A stretch of 6,026 bases of DNA from Acidobacteriota bacterium (GTDB lineage Bacteria; Acidobacteriota; UBA4820; DSQY01), in contig JAKAJA010000122.1 in the NCBI GenBank assembly GCA_021814085.1, positions 1 through 6,026 of the forward strand, read 5' to 3'. Of this stretch, positions 1 through 5,647 are shown piece after piece. The notes below the pieces were generated by a model. It was given only the letters and a program-made list of their open reading frames with translations, was not told the DNA's origin and searched no databases. A program made the position numbers and the translations under genes. Numbering within the stretch: position 1 is the first letter of the stretch; every line of letters starts with the position of its first letter.

Positions 1-555
1 ATGCGACGCTTTCATATTCTCCTTTGTGCAACCCTAGCGGCTGTGGTTGCATGTGCAGTTACGAGAGAGCCCAAACAAGTGGACTTCTTCGCTTTTACAG
101 CGGTCGTTCAACTAGACGACGACGGCGCCATTTGTTTGCCCTTGTTCAAACCACCGCTTACCCCTGGTGCACGTGTGGTCTTGGTGGCGCCTGTCAGACC
201 TTATTCCGTTGCTTATGGCATAGTTCAGAGCCCTCAACTTCCTTCTTGCGGTGCCTACGGGAACCTCTCTTATCGCGTAGCTATCAAAGATGGTTCTATC
301 CCAGAGCATATGCCAGTTATCGCAATGCTCGACGAGACGATGCGCGTCACTGTTAAGAAAGGTCTGCTAGTGGGTAAGCGTTCTACGGGGCAGCGTTGCT
401 ATTTTCATGTTTGCACTGGAGAAGACGGCCCGTTTTTCTCTATTTCTCTGGACCAACCGCATGGCACGCCATGCTGGTACGAACACCACGATATTCCAGC
501 GACGATTTCGCTTCCTCAGTGTACCGAAAAGGAAAGCGCCCATTACGGCGAATAA
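1..555 (+). CDS. Predicted lipoprotein of unknown function (184 aa)
   Basis: I do not recognise the family. The N-terminus is a lipoprotein signal peptide: MRR, a hydrophobic stretch at about residues 4-17, then the lipobox VVAC with the acylated Cys at residue 18. The mature protein would therefore be anchored in the cell envelope. The remainder looks beta-rich, with no further membrane segment. It contains several cysteines (in LPSCG, QRCYFHVC, GTPCWY and LPQC) that could form disulfides after export. The ATG is the first base of the window, so its ribosome site is not visible, but the clean signal peptide supports it as the true start. The stop is TAA at 553-555. Its base composition is lower in GC than the replication genes downstream, in keeping with the neighbouring small genes. 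Its first 31 bases recur near 1032. The role is unknown. Confidence 0.7.
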   Translation: MRRFHILLCATLAAVVACAVTREPKQVDFFAFTAVVQLDDDGAICLPLFKPPLTPGARVVLVAPVRPYSVAYGIVQSPQLPSCGAYGNLSYRVAIKDGSIPEHMPVIAMLDETMRVTVKKGLLVGKRSTGQRCYFHVCTGEDGPFFSISLDQPHGTPCWYEHHDIPATISLPQCTEKESAHYGE

Positions 556-613
556 GACAACCAAAAAACGACCCCGCCCCACGCCTTCCCCCTTGGCTGG
601 CCGCTGGGGGTGA

Positions 614-656
614 CGTCTCCGCCGTTTGCGCGACTGCGTTTTCGCAGGCGGGGACG
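614..656. repeat. Imperfect inverted repeat / nested hairpin after the first lipoprotein gene
   Basis: CGTCTCCGCC at 614-623 pairs with GGCGGGGACG at 647-656: nine Watson-Crick pairs plus one T-G pair. An inner hairpin, CTGCG-TTTT-CGCAG, lies at 634-647. The outer and inner arms share one base, so the two stems would compete or stack. There is no clear T-tract after it, so it is at best a weak terminator for the preceding gene. It lies in a 213-bp gap between genes. Confidence 0.4.
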
Positions 657-735
657 ACTTGGACGGTGGGTCCAGAAGGGGATGATACTAGCATCGCTAG
701 GTTATCGTTGAGCGCAATTACGTATCAGCGTCTGT

Positions 736-741
736 TATAGT
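736..741 (+). promoter_or_regulatory. Possible -10 box upstream of the small membrane protein
   Basis: TATAGT at 736-741 (extended TTATAGTG) matches four to five positions of a sigma-70 -10 box and lies about 28 bases before the GTG start at 769. There is no good -35 at the usual distance. TTGAGC at 708-713 is 22 bases away, too far for a standard promoter. The call is weak. Confidence 0.25.
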
Positions 742-768
742 GTTCGCACCTACGACGAGGAGATTCAA

Positions 769-1014
769 GTGGTTGATGTGCAAGAAGAAAGGCGCGAGCA
801 AAGAAAATTGCCTTCGCTTCACCGCATTCTACAATTCGTATGCGGAACTGCATTTGGCTTCGGGGTCAGCCTCGGCGTTGCGTTTTTATACTTTCCAGAA
901 TCTGGACATGCCTGTCTCTTTGTCGCAGCCGGAATCGCATTGATTGTTGGTGCTCTAGCGGCGACATCTGGCGACCGTTTCTGGTACGCCATAAAGAAAT
1001 GGTTATGGTTCTAA
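769..1014 (+). CDS. Small protein with two predicted transmembrane segments (81 aa)
   Basis: The function is unknown. The N-terminal 20 residues are charged and hydrophilic (MVDVQEERREQRKLPSLHR). Two hydrophobic segments follow, at about residues 21-42 and 47-67, separated by a short loop containing PESGH. The protein ends in a short basic and aromatic tail (RFWYAIKKWLWF). This is the pattern of a small inner-membrane hairpin protein. I chose the GTG at 769 because GAGGAG at 757-762 sits six bases before it, an excellent Shine-Dalgarno site. A +1-shifted frame from 740 has no such support. The stop is TAA at 1012-1014. It could be an immunity-type, holin-like or simple membrane-anchor protein, but nothing in the sequence decides between these. 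Confidence 0.6.
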   Translation: MVDVQEERREQRKLPSLHRILQFVCGTAFGFGVSLGVAFLYFPESGHACLFVAAGIALIVGALAATSGDRFWYAIKKWLWF

Positions 1015-1031
1015 GCGGGCTGGGAGCTGGC

Positions 1032-1062
1032 ATGCGGCGTTCTCATATTGTCCTTTGTGCAA
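1032..1062 (+). repeat. Second copy of the lipoprotein gene start found at 1-31
   Basis: The 31 bases from 1032 match the first 31 bases of the window at 27 positions. They encode MRRSHIVLCA against MRRFHILLCA. GGGAG at 1022-1026 precedes the ATG by five bases, so a ribosome site is kept. The similarity stops abruptly after this, and the frame continues into the next lipoprotein gene. This looks like a relic or recombination scar of a related lipoprotein gene. Confidence 0.6.
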
Positions 1063-1100
1063 GGGCACCTTCGAGCAGTTGGCCAGGTAGAGGGGTGACC

Positions 1101-1523
1101 ATGCGCCAGAAACTGATTGTCACACTCTGTCTTCTGTTCATGTTCGCACAATCCTGTGCCTCCCATCAGCGGCAGCAGCATTGCCAAGAGCTATTAGCGA
1201 CAATCCAGACAGCAATCCGGGCAGAAAGGGAACACCAGGGTTCCGCGACACCGGCACACCCTACCATGGTCCTCTATGTTCCTGCGCTGGAAGCCCGGCT
1301 AGGGATGCGCATCAAGCTGAACCCGCTCGAAGATCCTCGGGGGGGGCGGTGGTGTCTTCTTGAGTTCTGGCAAGGGAATGATAAGGTTGCATCATGGATG
1401 CCCGGGTGCAAGGACTGTCAATGGGCAGATGGTAATCTTCTGCTTCTCTATTTGCCGGAGTCCGATGCGCCTTCCATGAAAATCTATGAGGATGGTAAAG
1501 TCTGCTTCCATCTCATCGGGTAG
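1101..1523 (+). CDS. Predicted lipoprotein or secreted protein of unknown function (140 aa)
   Basis: The family is not recognised. The protein starts MRQK, has a hydrophobic segment at residues 5-16, then AQSC with Cys19 as a possible lipidation site. That lipobox is weaker than the one in the first gene, so cleavage by ordinary signal peptidase is possible. The mature part opens with a Gln/His-rich, probably helical stretch (about 22-45). A mixed strand-rich region follows, with paired cysteines in MPGCKDCQW (about 107-110). I chose ATG 1101 because GAGGGG at 1090-1095 lies five bases before it and the signal peptide begins there. The same frame is open upstream, and an alternative ATG at 1032 would add 23 residues. 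A run of eight G (1339-1346) lies within codons 80-82 (Arg-Gly-Gly). The stop at 1521-1523 is followed by a strong terminator-like hairpin. Confidence 0.68.
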   Translation: MRQKLIVTLCLLFMFAQSCASHQRQQHCQELLATIQTAIRAEREHQGSATPAHPTMVLYVPALEARLGMRIKLNPLEDPRGGRWCLLEFWQGNDKVASWMPGCKDCQWADGNLLLLYLPESDAPSMKIYEDGKVCFHLIG

Positions 1524-1536
1524 ATGGTCCACTGAA

Positions 1537-1572
1537 AAGAGGCCGCGCTCTTGAAAAGGGGCGCGGCCTCTT
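1537..1572. terminator. Strong hairpin, likely bidirectional transcription terminator
   Basis: AAGAGGCCGCGC at 1537-1548 is perfectly complementary to GCGCGGCCTCTT at 1561-1572: a 12-bp GC-rich stem with a 12-base loop. On the plus strand it is followed by TTGCTT, a short imperfect T-tract. On the minus strand the bases beyond the stem read TTCAGT. It begins 14 bases after the stop of the 140-aa gene, as expected for a Rho-independent terminator. It also marks roughly where base composition shifts. Confidence 0.7.
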
Positions 1573-1603
1573 GCTTCCCGCAGGTCTATCCTCGCCAAAA
1601 GAG

Positions 1604-1632
1604 GTGACCGTTTGGGCAAAGCGTGTTACAGT
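1604..1632 (+). promoter_or_regulatory. Candidate sigma-70-like promoter for the 385-aa gene
   Basis: GTGACC at 1604-1609 (four of six matches to TTGACA) and TACAGT at 1627-1632 (four of six matches to TATAAT) are separated by exactly 17 bases. It lies just after the terminator hairpin and before the next gene. Transcription would begin near 1639, placing the 1652-1688 hairpin in the 5' leader. The match is plausible, not strong. Confidence 0.35.
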
Positions 1633-1651
1633 AGGTGAGCCAACAGAAAGA

Positions 1652-1688
1652 ATCTTCCCCAAGATGCGGGCAACAGAGAGGGGAAGAT
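1652..1688 (+). promoter_or_regulatory. Leader hairpin that would cover a purine-rich ribosome-site-like sequence
   Basis: ATCTTCCCC at 1652-1660 and GGGGAAGAT at 1680-1688 form a perfect 9-bp stem with a 19-base loop. The right arm lies in the only purine-rich, Shine-Dalgarno-like run of the leader (GAGAGGGGAAGA). CAACAGA also occurs twice, at 1641-1647 and 1671-1677. The hairpin could be an operator or an RNA structure that limits translation of what follows. Its function is inferred from position only. Confidence 0.4.
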
Positions 1689-1704
1689 GACCTGATGGCC
1701 GCGG

Positions 1705-2862
1705 ATGGTAAGCAAAGAGCATCGGTCCTGGGCATTGGGGGGGGAGATGCCAGGCAGCAACAAGTTCATAAAATGTGGCGGGCCGGACCCCGGTCCGCCG
1801 AAGAACCTCTGGGAAGTCCTCGCACGAGGCAACACCGATACCTATCCCCTTCACACGGCTCTCTGGCTTTTCAAGAACGCCCAAGGCGGTCCGGGGCCAT
1901 TCCGGCACCTGCCGGGGCCGGAGTTCGGGTACCGGGTGCGGGACCCGAAAGTAAGGTCCACCTCCCCCAACAACGGATTGGTGACGTTGCAGGCGCTGGC
2001 ATGGTTTCTCTGCCAGCCGGCCTACGGCCAGGGCCACCTGGCCGCAGGGCCAACTGCCCAGGTGTACGGGAGCCTGGCGGATGGTTTTCTGGTTCCTCCC
2101 ATGACCTTCCCCACCTCTCCGGCCGAGTTTTCGCAGGAGGTCCGGGACCTTCTGGCCCAGGCCACCTTCCCGTTGACGGACCTGCCGGTCATGAACCGGC
2201 GGCATATCGAGTCCTTCTTCGCCCTGATGTTCATGAAGTCGTCCTGCATCTTCGGGCTTCAGGAATCGCAGCTCATCCGGCGGGCCTGCGTGGCGAACCG
2301 CTGCAAGACCGTACCGGACAACATCGAGAGGGACCTTCAGCGCGCGATTGACCGGGCGTCCCGCGCGTTCGACATGCCCGCGCGCGAGGACTGGGAATAC
2401 GACCAGCGGCGCAACGGGACCTACATCAAGGCCGTGCGGTGCCGCAGGCTGGTGCAGATCTCCAGCATACGAGCCCAAGAGGAAGGGGGGCAGGCCCGGG
2501 GCGATGTCCCCGAGGAGACCTCCCCGTACTCCCCGCCGTATTGGGGCCTTCCCATTTTCGACGTGAAGCCGCTGTACGCCGAGGCGCTCCGGCTGGTGAA
2601 ATCCATTCCGGACGACCTCAAATGGTGCCCCGGCCTTTACTTCATGACCTCGGAGGACTGGAGGCGCTTCTACGGCATCCGCCGCACGAGGATGTTCCCC
2701 AGCGGACAGAGCGCCGAGTGCTTCTGCCCGAAGAACGCCGATTACCGTGCGGCGTGGGATTGGGTCGAGTCCTTCTACGGTCTGCGGGTGCGGGTAGCGC
2801 TGCATCCCTCCGATAAAGACCACAAGGGACGCGTTTCACCCCCCCGCGCGGAATTGAACTGA
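1705..2862 (+). CDS. Hypothetical protein, no recognised family (385 aa)
   Basis: I do not recognise this protein. It is soluble, with no signal peptide or membrane segment. The N-terminal third is rich in Gly and Pro (CGGPDPGPP; GGPGPFRHLPGPEFG). The middle, about residues 135-235, is more helical and charged. The C-terminal part, about 290-370, is rich in Trp, Tyr and Phe and has a CFCPK pair that could bind metal or be structural. High third-position GC over most of its length supports this frame over the long antisense ORF. The start is uncertain. ATG 1705 is the first in the frame but has no ribosome site. ATG 1747 (residue 15) follows a G8 run and GAG. It lies upstream of the replication operon, separated from it by operator-like repeats. 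It may be an accessory replication or regulatory protein of the same element, but that rests on location alone. Confidence 0.72.
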   Translation: MVSKEHRSWALGGEMPGSNKFIKCGGPDPGPPKNLWEVLARGNTDTYPLHTALWLFKNAQGGPGPFRHLPGPEFGYRVRDPKVRSTSPNNGLVTLQALAWFLCQPAYGQGHLAAGPTAQVYGSLADGFLVPPMTFPTSPAEFSQEVRDLLAQATFPLTDLPVMNRRHIESFFALMFMKSSCIFGLQESQLIRRACVANRCKTVPDNIERDLQRAIDRASRAFDMPAREDWEYDQRRNGTYIKAVRCRRLVQISSIRAQEEGGQARGDVPEETSPYSPPYWGLPIFDVKPLYAEALRLVKSIPDDLKWCPGLYFMTSEDWRRFYGIRRTRMFPSGQSAECFCPKNADYRAAWDWVESFYGLRVRVALHPSDKDHKGRVSPPRAELN

Positions 2863-2893
2863 CCGCGCCGTAACCTCCGCCAGAACTGCATTA

Positions 2894-2914
2894 CAGCATC
2901 TCTGCTGGCGTTTT
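2894..2914 (+). terminator. Weak terminator-like hairpin after the 385-aa gene
   Basis: CAGCA at 2894-2898 and TGCTG at 2903-2907 form a 5-bp stem with loop TCTC, followed by GCGTTTTCCC. An alternative stem pairs CGCCAG at 2878-2883 with CTGGCG at 2905-2910, again directly before TTTT. Either could end transcription of the upstream gene weakly. The right arm overlaps the first operator-like repeat, so it may have a different role. Confidence 0.3.
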
Positions 2915-2960
2915 CCCACCTTCCAAACGGGGGGTGAAAAACGCTGGCTTTTCTCCACCC
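2904..2960. promoter_or_regulatory. Cluster of three related 16-18 bp motifs, likely operator sites
   Basis: Three copies of a shared motif lie in 57 bp. Read in a common orientation they are GGTGGGAAAACGCCAGC (minus strand, 2904-2920), GGTGAAAAACGCTGGC (plus strand, 2933-2948) and GGGTGGAGAAAAGCCAGC (minus strand, 2943-2960). The second and third overlap head to head, forming a hairpin with arms at 2930-2940 and 2949-2962. They sit directly before the putative -10 of the HTH-primase operon. A repressor or replication initiator binding here could control the operon. The small HTH protein encoded next is the obvious candidate binder, by inference. Confidence 0.5.
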
Positions 2961-2968
2961 CCATTCCC

Positions 2969-2974
2969 TATAGT
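2969..2974 (+). promoter_or_regulatory. Putative -10 box of the replication operon promoter
   Basis: TATAGT at 2969-2974 lies 37 bases before the ATG at 3012, so transcription would start near 2981 with a leader of about 30 bases. TGGCTT at 2945-2950, 18 bases upstream, is a poor -35 and lies inside the repeat cluster. Such a promoter could need an activator or be occluded by a repressor bound there. Confidence 0.4.
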
Positions 2975-3011
2975 CATCGCGGTCCCACGGCAGGACTAGA
3001 AAGGACACTGC

Positions 3012-3251
3012 ATGACTACGGAGTTCTCCGGCATCAACAGGCGTGCCGACCTCCTGACCCCCAAGGAGGCGGCGGCGTATCTCAGGGTCCCCATCAAGAG
3101 CCTCTACAACAGGGTCCAGCGCAAAGAGATCAGCCACATCCGGCTCGGGCGCCTGCTCCGGTTCAAGAAGTCGGAACTGGACCGGGTGCTCAAAGTGACC
3201 TCCGCCCTGGAGCTTGAGGATTGCAGCCCCTCGCCGGGAAAGGCGAGCTGA
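3012..3251 (+). CDS. Helix-turn-helix DNA-binding protein, excisionase/MerR-like (79 aa)
   Basis: This is a small DNA-binding protein of the excisionase/HTH_17 type. The domain spans about residues 14-60. LLTPKEAAAYLRVP forms the first helix and turn, IKSLYNRVQRKEI the recognition helix, and HIRLGRLLRFKKSELDRVL the wing with the typical 'R-LGR--RF-KSELD' signature. The length of 79 aa is usual for the family, and a short acidic tail follows the domain. AAGGA at 3001-3005 lies six bases before the ATG, a good ribosome site. The stop TGA (3249-3251) is three bases before the primase start, so the genes are co-transcribed. In mobile elements such proteins act as excisionase, as repressor/activator of the replication operon, or as replication accessory factor. 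No integrase is seen here, so control of this operon through the upstream repeats is the simplest reading. Confidence 0.9.
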   Translation: MTTEFSGINRRADLLTPKEAAAYLRVPIKSLYNRVQRKEISHIRLGRLLRFKKSELDRVLKVTSALELEDCSPSPGKAS

Positions 3252-3254
3252 TCC

Positions 3255-4091
3255 GTGCCTCGGTCCCAAATGGGCAAGGCCGCGCAGTGGTACGGGAAGA
3301 GGGGCTATCCCGTTTTTCCGCTCCATGCCATCGAGGACGGGCGGTGCTCGTGCGGCAGCCCTTCGTGCGAGACGCCCGGCAAGCACCCCCGCATTCTGCG
3401 GTGGCCCGAGAACGCATCCGCCCAGACCGGCATGATCCGGACCTGGTGGGGCCGCTGGCCCGAGGCCAACATTGGTTTGGTTACAGGTGAGGCGTCGGGA
3501 CTTGTCGTGCTGGACGTGGACCCGAGACACGGCGGCCACGTCGGACTCGAAGAGCTTGAGCGCCGGTTCGGCGAATTGCCCGCCACGGTGGAGGCCCAGA
3601 CCGGCAGCGGCGGACGCCACCTTCTCTTCAAGCACCCGGGCCAACGGGTCCCCAACTCGGCAGGAGTGTTAGGCCCAGGGCTGGACGTCCGGGGAGACGG
3701 CGGGTACATCGTCGTCCCGCCGTCCCTTCACGCGAGCGGGCGCCGCTACGCATGGGACGGAGCCCGGCATCCGGCTTACATGGAGCCCTCGCCCATGCCC
3801 GCGTGGCTGGCGGCACGGCTCACCCGGCCCGAGAAGCCAATCGGGGCGGCCATTGCAAAGACCTCCATCAGCAGCCTGGTCCTGACGGCAGTGCGGGAAG
3901 GCCAACGGAACTCAAGCCTTGCCAGGCTTGCGGGCCACCTTCTCCGCCACCGCGTGGACCCTTACGTCACCTTTGGGCTGCTCAGGAGCTGGAACCAGCA
4001 AAGCTGCCAGCCTCCTTTAACGGAAGCGGAGATGATGCGAACCATTGACTCCATCGCAAGGGCGGAACTGCGCCGAAGGGGACGGCGCTGA
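3255..4091 (+). CDS. Bifunctional DNA primase/polymerase, Prim-Pol N-terminal domain plus primase C-terminal domain (278 aa)
   Basis: This protein belongs to the AEP (archaeo-eukaryotic primase) superfamily, the prim-pol type found on plasmids, integrative elements and phages, which primes and extends DNA during replication. The Prim-Pol domain covers about residues 7-190. It has a Cys/His-rich segment CSCGSPSCETPGKH (Cys31, Cys33, Cys38, His44), the catalytic acidic pair in LDVDP (Asp87, Asp89), the GSGGRH motif (Ser118 to His122), a further acidic residue in LDVRG (Asp144), and the conserved GGYIVVPPS segment (149-157). Residues about 208-275 match a primase C-terminal helical domain (EGQRN to the MMRTIDSI region). 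The start is GTG 3255; AAGGCGAG upstream is a moderate ribosome site, and ATG 3270 has none. It sits three bases after the HTH gene, and its TGA overlaps the ATPase ATG by one base. All expected catalytic residues are present. Confidence 0.94.
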   Translation: MPRSQMGKAAQWYGKRGYPVFPLHAIEDGRCSCGSPSCETPGKHPRILRWPENASAQTGMIRTWWGRWPEANIGLVTGEASGLVVLDVDPRHGGHVGLEELERRFGELPATVEAQTGSGGRHLLFKHPGQRVPNSAGVLGPGLDVRGDGGYIVVPPSLHASGRRYAWDGARHPAYMEPSPMPAWLAARLTRPEKPIGAAIAKTSISSLVLTAVREGQRNSSLARLAGHLLRHRVDPYVTFGLLRSWNQQSCQPPLTEAEMMRTIDSIARAELRRRGRR

Positions 4092-5647
4092 TGGCCGCCA
4101 GAATGGGCAACCTCACGGCCCTCGCTGACTCAGAAGCAGCCGCCTCCGTCTCGCCAGAGGAAGCACTAGCGGCGTTGGACAAACTGGAGGAGGGACCGAG
4201 TTCCAGCCAGGTGATGGCCGCCCTAGGCCACTTCAAGGAGGCTCTCAAGAGCATGGATGAAATCTCCCGGGAACTGGCCCGTGAAGGCGCGGTGAAGCGG
4301 CTGAGGGTGCTTGGCTTCGCAAGCCCGGGCCGAATCGTGGACGCGGCCATGCCGCCCTCGGTCAGGCCGAGCAGCGATACGCGGGGAGCCGGGGCCATCG
4401 GCTTCCAGGACCCGGACCTCTGGCCCGAGGCCGTGGAAGGCAGCACGCTCCTGGCCAAGCTGGAGCAGACCGTGGGCCGGTACCTCGCCCTGGGACCCGA
4501 CCAAGTGGTGCCCTTCGTCCTGTGGACCCTTCTTGCCCACGCGCACGAGGCCTTCGAGATCTCGCCCATCCTGGCCCTGACGAGCCCGGACAAAGGCTGC
4601 GGGAAAAGCACGGCCCTGGCCCTTCTGAGCGCGCTCGTGCCCCGCCCCCTGACCTCCGCGAACATCACGCCTTCGGCAGTCTTTAGGGTGACGGACTACT
4701 TCAAGCCGACGCTCCTTCTCGACGAGGCGGACACCTTCCTCACCGACTCGGAGGGGCTGCGGGGCATCCTCAACAGCGGCCACATGAGGAGCCAAGCCTA
4801 CGTGACCCGCGTGGCCGGCGACGACCACCAAGTCTCCATGTTCAGCACCTGGACCCCCAAGGCCATCGCCCTCATCGGCGAGCTGCCCCCCACCCTGGCC
4901 GACCGCTCCGTGACGATCCGCATGCGGCGGCGCTCACGCGCGGAAACCATCGAGCGGCTTCAGCTCCACCGCCTGGGGGAGATGGAGGACCTGCGCTCCA
5001 TGGCGGCGCGCTGGGCGGTGGACCATATGGACGAGCTGCGCTTCGCCGAGCCGGAGATTCCCTCCTGCATCACCAGGGACCGGGCCAGGGACAACTGGCG
5101 CCCCCTTCTGTCCATTGCGGACCTCGCGGGCGAGGAATGGCCCCGGCGGGCGCGGGAGAGCGCCAGCCGCCTCTGCGCCCTCTCGGCCAACGACACCTCC
5201 GTAGGCATCTTGCTCCTTGAAGACTTGCGCGTACTCTTCCAGTCCCGGGGCATGGTGAAGCTGGTCTCCGAGGAGATCCTCGAGTACCTGCATGAAATGG
5301 AGGAGCGCCCCTGGCCCGAGTGGAGGGACCGGAGCCCGTTGAGCGCCCGGCAGCTCGCCGCGATCCTTCATCCCTTCGGCATCAACCCCACCAAGTGGCG
5401 CCAAGAGGAGGTGACACGGAGGGGTTACGAACCGGCCCACTTCACCGACGCCTTTTCCCGGTATCTCCCCTCCGTGCCGCCACATCCGCCACAGGCCTCA
5501 TTACAAAGCACTTACACCCAAACCGCATCCGCCACAAATGGGCCTGTTTTGAGCCAGTCCGGCGATGTTAAGCCCAACATTTTCAGTTCTGTGGCGGGTG
5601 TGGCGGATGCGAAAAACGGCCCCCGGGGCGAAAGGGGGGTAAAGTGA
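4091..5647 (+). CDS. DUF3631-containing P-loop ATPase, putative replicative helicase partner of the primase (518 aa)
   Basis: The family is recognised by a P-loop core followed by the DUF3631 region. Residues 1-115 are a variable, largely helical N-terminus. The Walker A segment is SPDKGCGKST (165-174), with Lys172 and the usual Ser/Pro in place of the first Gly. Walker B is LLLDEAD (208-214). The conserved stretch WTPKAIALIGELPPTLADRS (254-273) and the following RMRR are typical. The DUF3631 end is visible at PTKWRQEEVTRRGY and FTDAFSRYLP (433-460). The family regularly accompanies Prim-Pol proteins in mobile elements and is thought to act as helicase or loader; that role is inferred here. 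ATG 4091 overlaps the primase TGA (TGATG), so translation is coupled. After residue 460 the protein is a low-complexity tail (PPHPPQAS, VAGVAD) encoded by the first copy of the 200-bp repeat. Confidence 0.93.
   Translation: MAARMGNLTALADSEAAASVSPEEALAALDKLEEGPSSSQVMAALGHFKEALKSMDEISRELAREGAVKRLRVLGFASPGRIVDAAMPPSVRPSSDTRGAGAIGFQDPDLWPEAVEGSTLLAKLEQTVGRYLALGPDQVVPFVLWTLLAHAHEAFEISPILALTSPDKGCGKSTALALLSALVPRPLTSANITPSAVFRVTDYFKPTLLLDEADTFLTDSEGLRGILNSGHMRSQAYVTRVAGDDHQVSMFSTWTPKAIALIGELPPTLADRSVTIRMRRRSRAETIERLQLHRLGEMEDLRSMAARWAVDHMDELRFAEPEIPSCITRDRARDNWRPLLSIADLAGEEWPRRARESASRLCALSANDTSVGILLLEDLRVLFQSRGMVKLVSEEILEYLHEMEERPWPEWRDRSPLSARQLAAILHPFGINPTKWRQEEVTRRGYEPAHFTDAFSRYLPSVPPHPPQASLQSTYTQTASATNGPVLSQSGDVKPNIFSSVAGVADAKNGPRGERGVK

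Noticed and set aside
614..656. Integron attC site
   Set aside because: The flanking small genes suggested gene cassettes, but I see no RYYYAAC / GTTRRRY core pair around this hairpin, and no integrase.
396..740. 114-aa plus-strand frame overlapping the end of the first lipoprotein gene
   Set aside because: It is a shadow frame running into the non-coding gap and hairpin, without a ribosome site or plausible composition.
1524..1700. tRNA gene or attachment site at the composition boundary
   Set aside because: I looked for a cloverleaf, a T-loop GTTCRANNC and repeated ends. The stem at 1537-1572 is a simple hairpin and no matching direct repeat is present elsewhere in the window.
1635..2351. 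238-aa plus-strand open frame overlapping the 385-aa gene
   Set aside because: After the G8 run it is a Gly/Pro/Arg-rich shadow of the 385-aa frame. Only its first part (to about 1745) is of interest, as a possible N-terminal extension through slippage.
1513..2823. 436-aa open frame on the minus strand
   Set aside because: It is antisense to the 385-aa gene. The plus frame has the better codon pattern and protein-like composition. The minus product is rich in Pro, Arg, Gly and His, as usual for shadow frames in GC-rich DNA, and would read through the strong hairpin.
2775..3644. 289-aa open frame on the minus strand
   Set aside because: It runs antisense across the HTH gene and the first half of the primase, both recognisable families on the plus strand, and also across the operator-like intergenic region.
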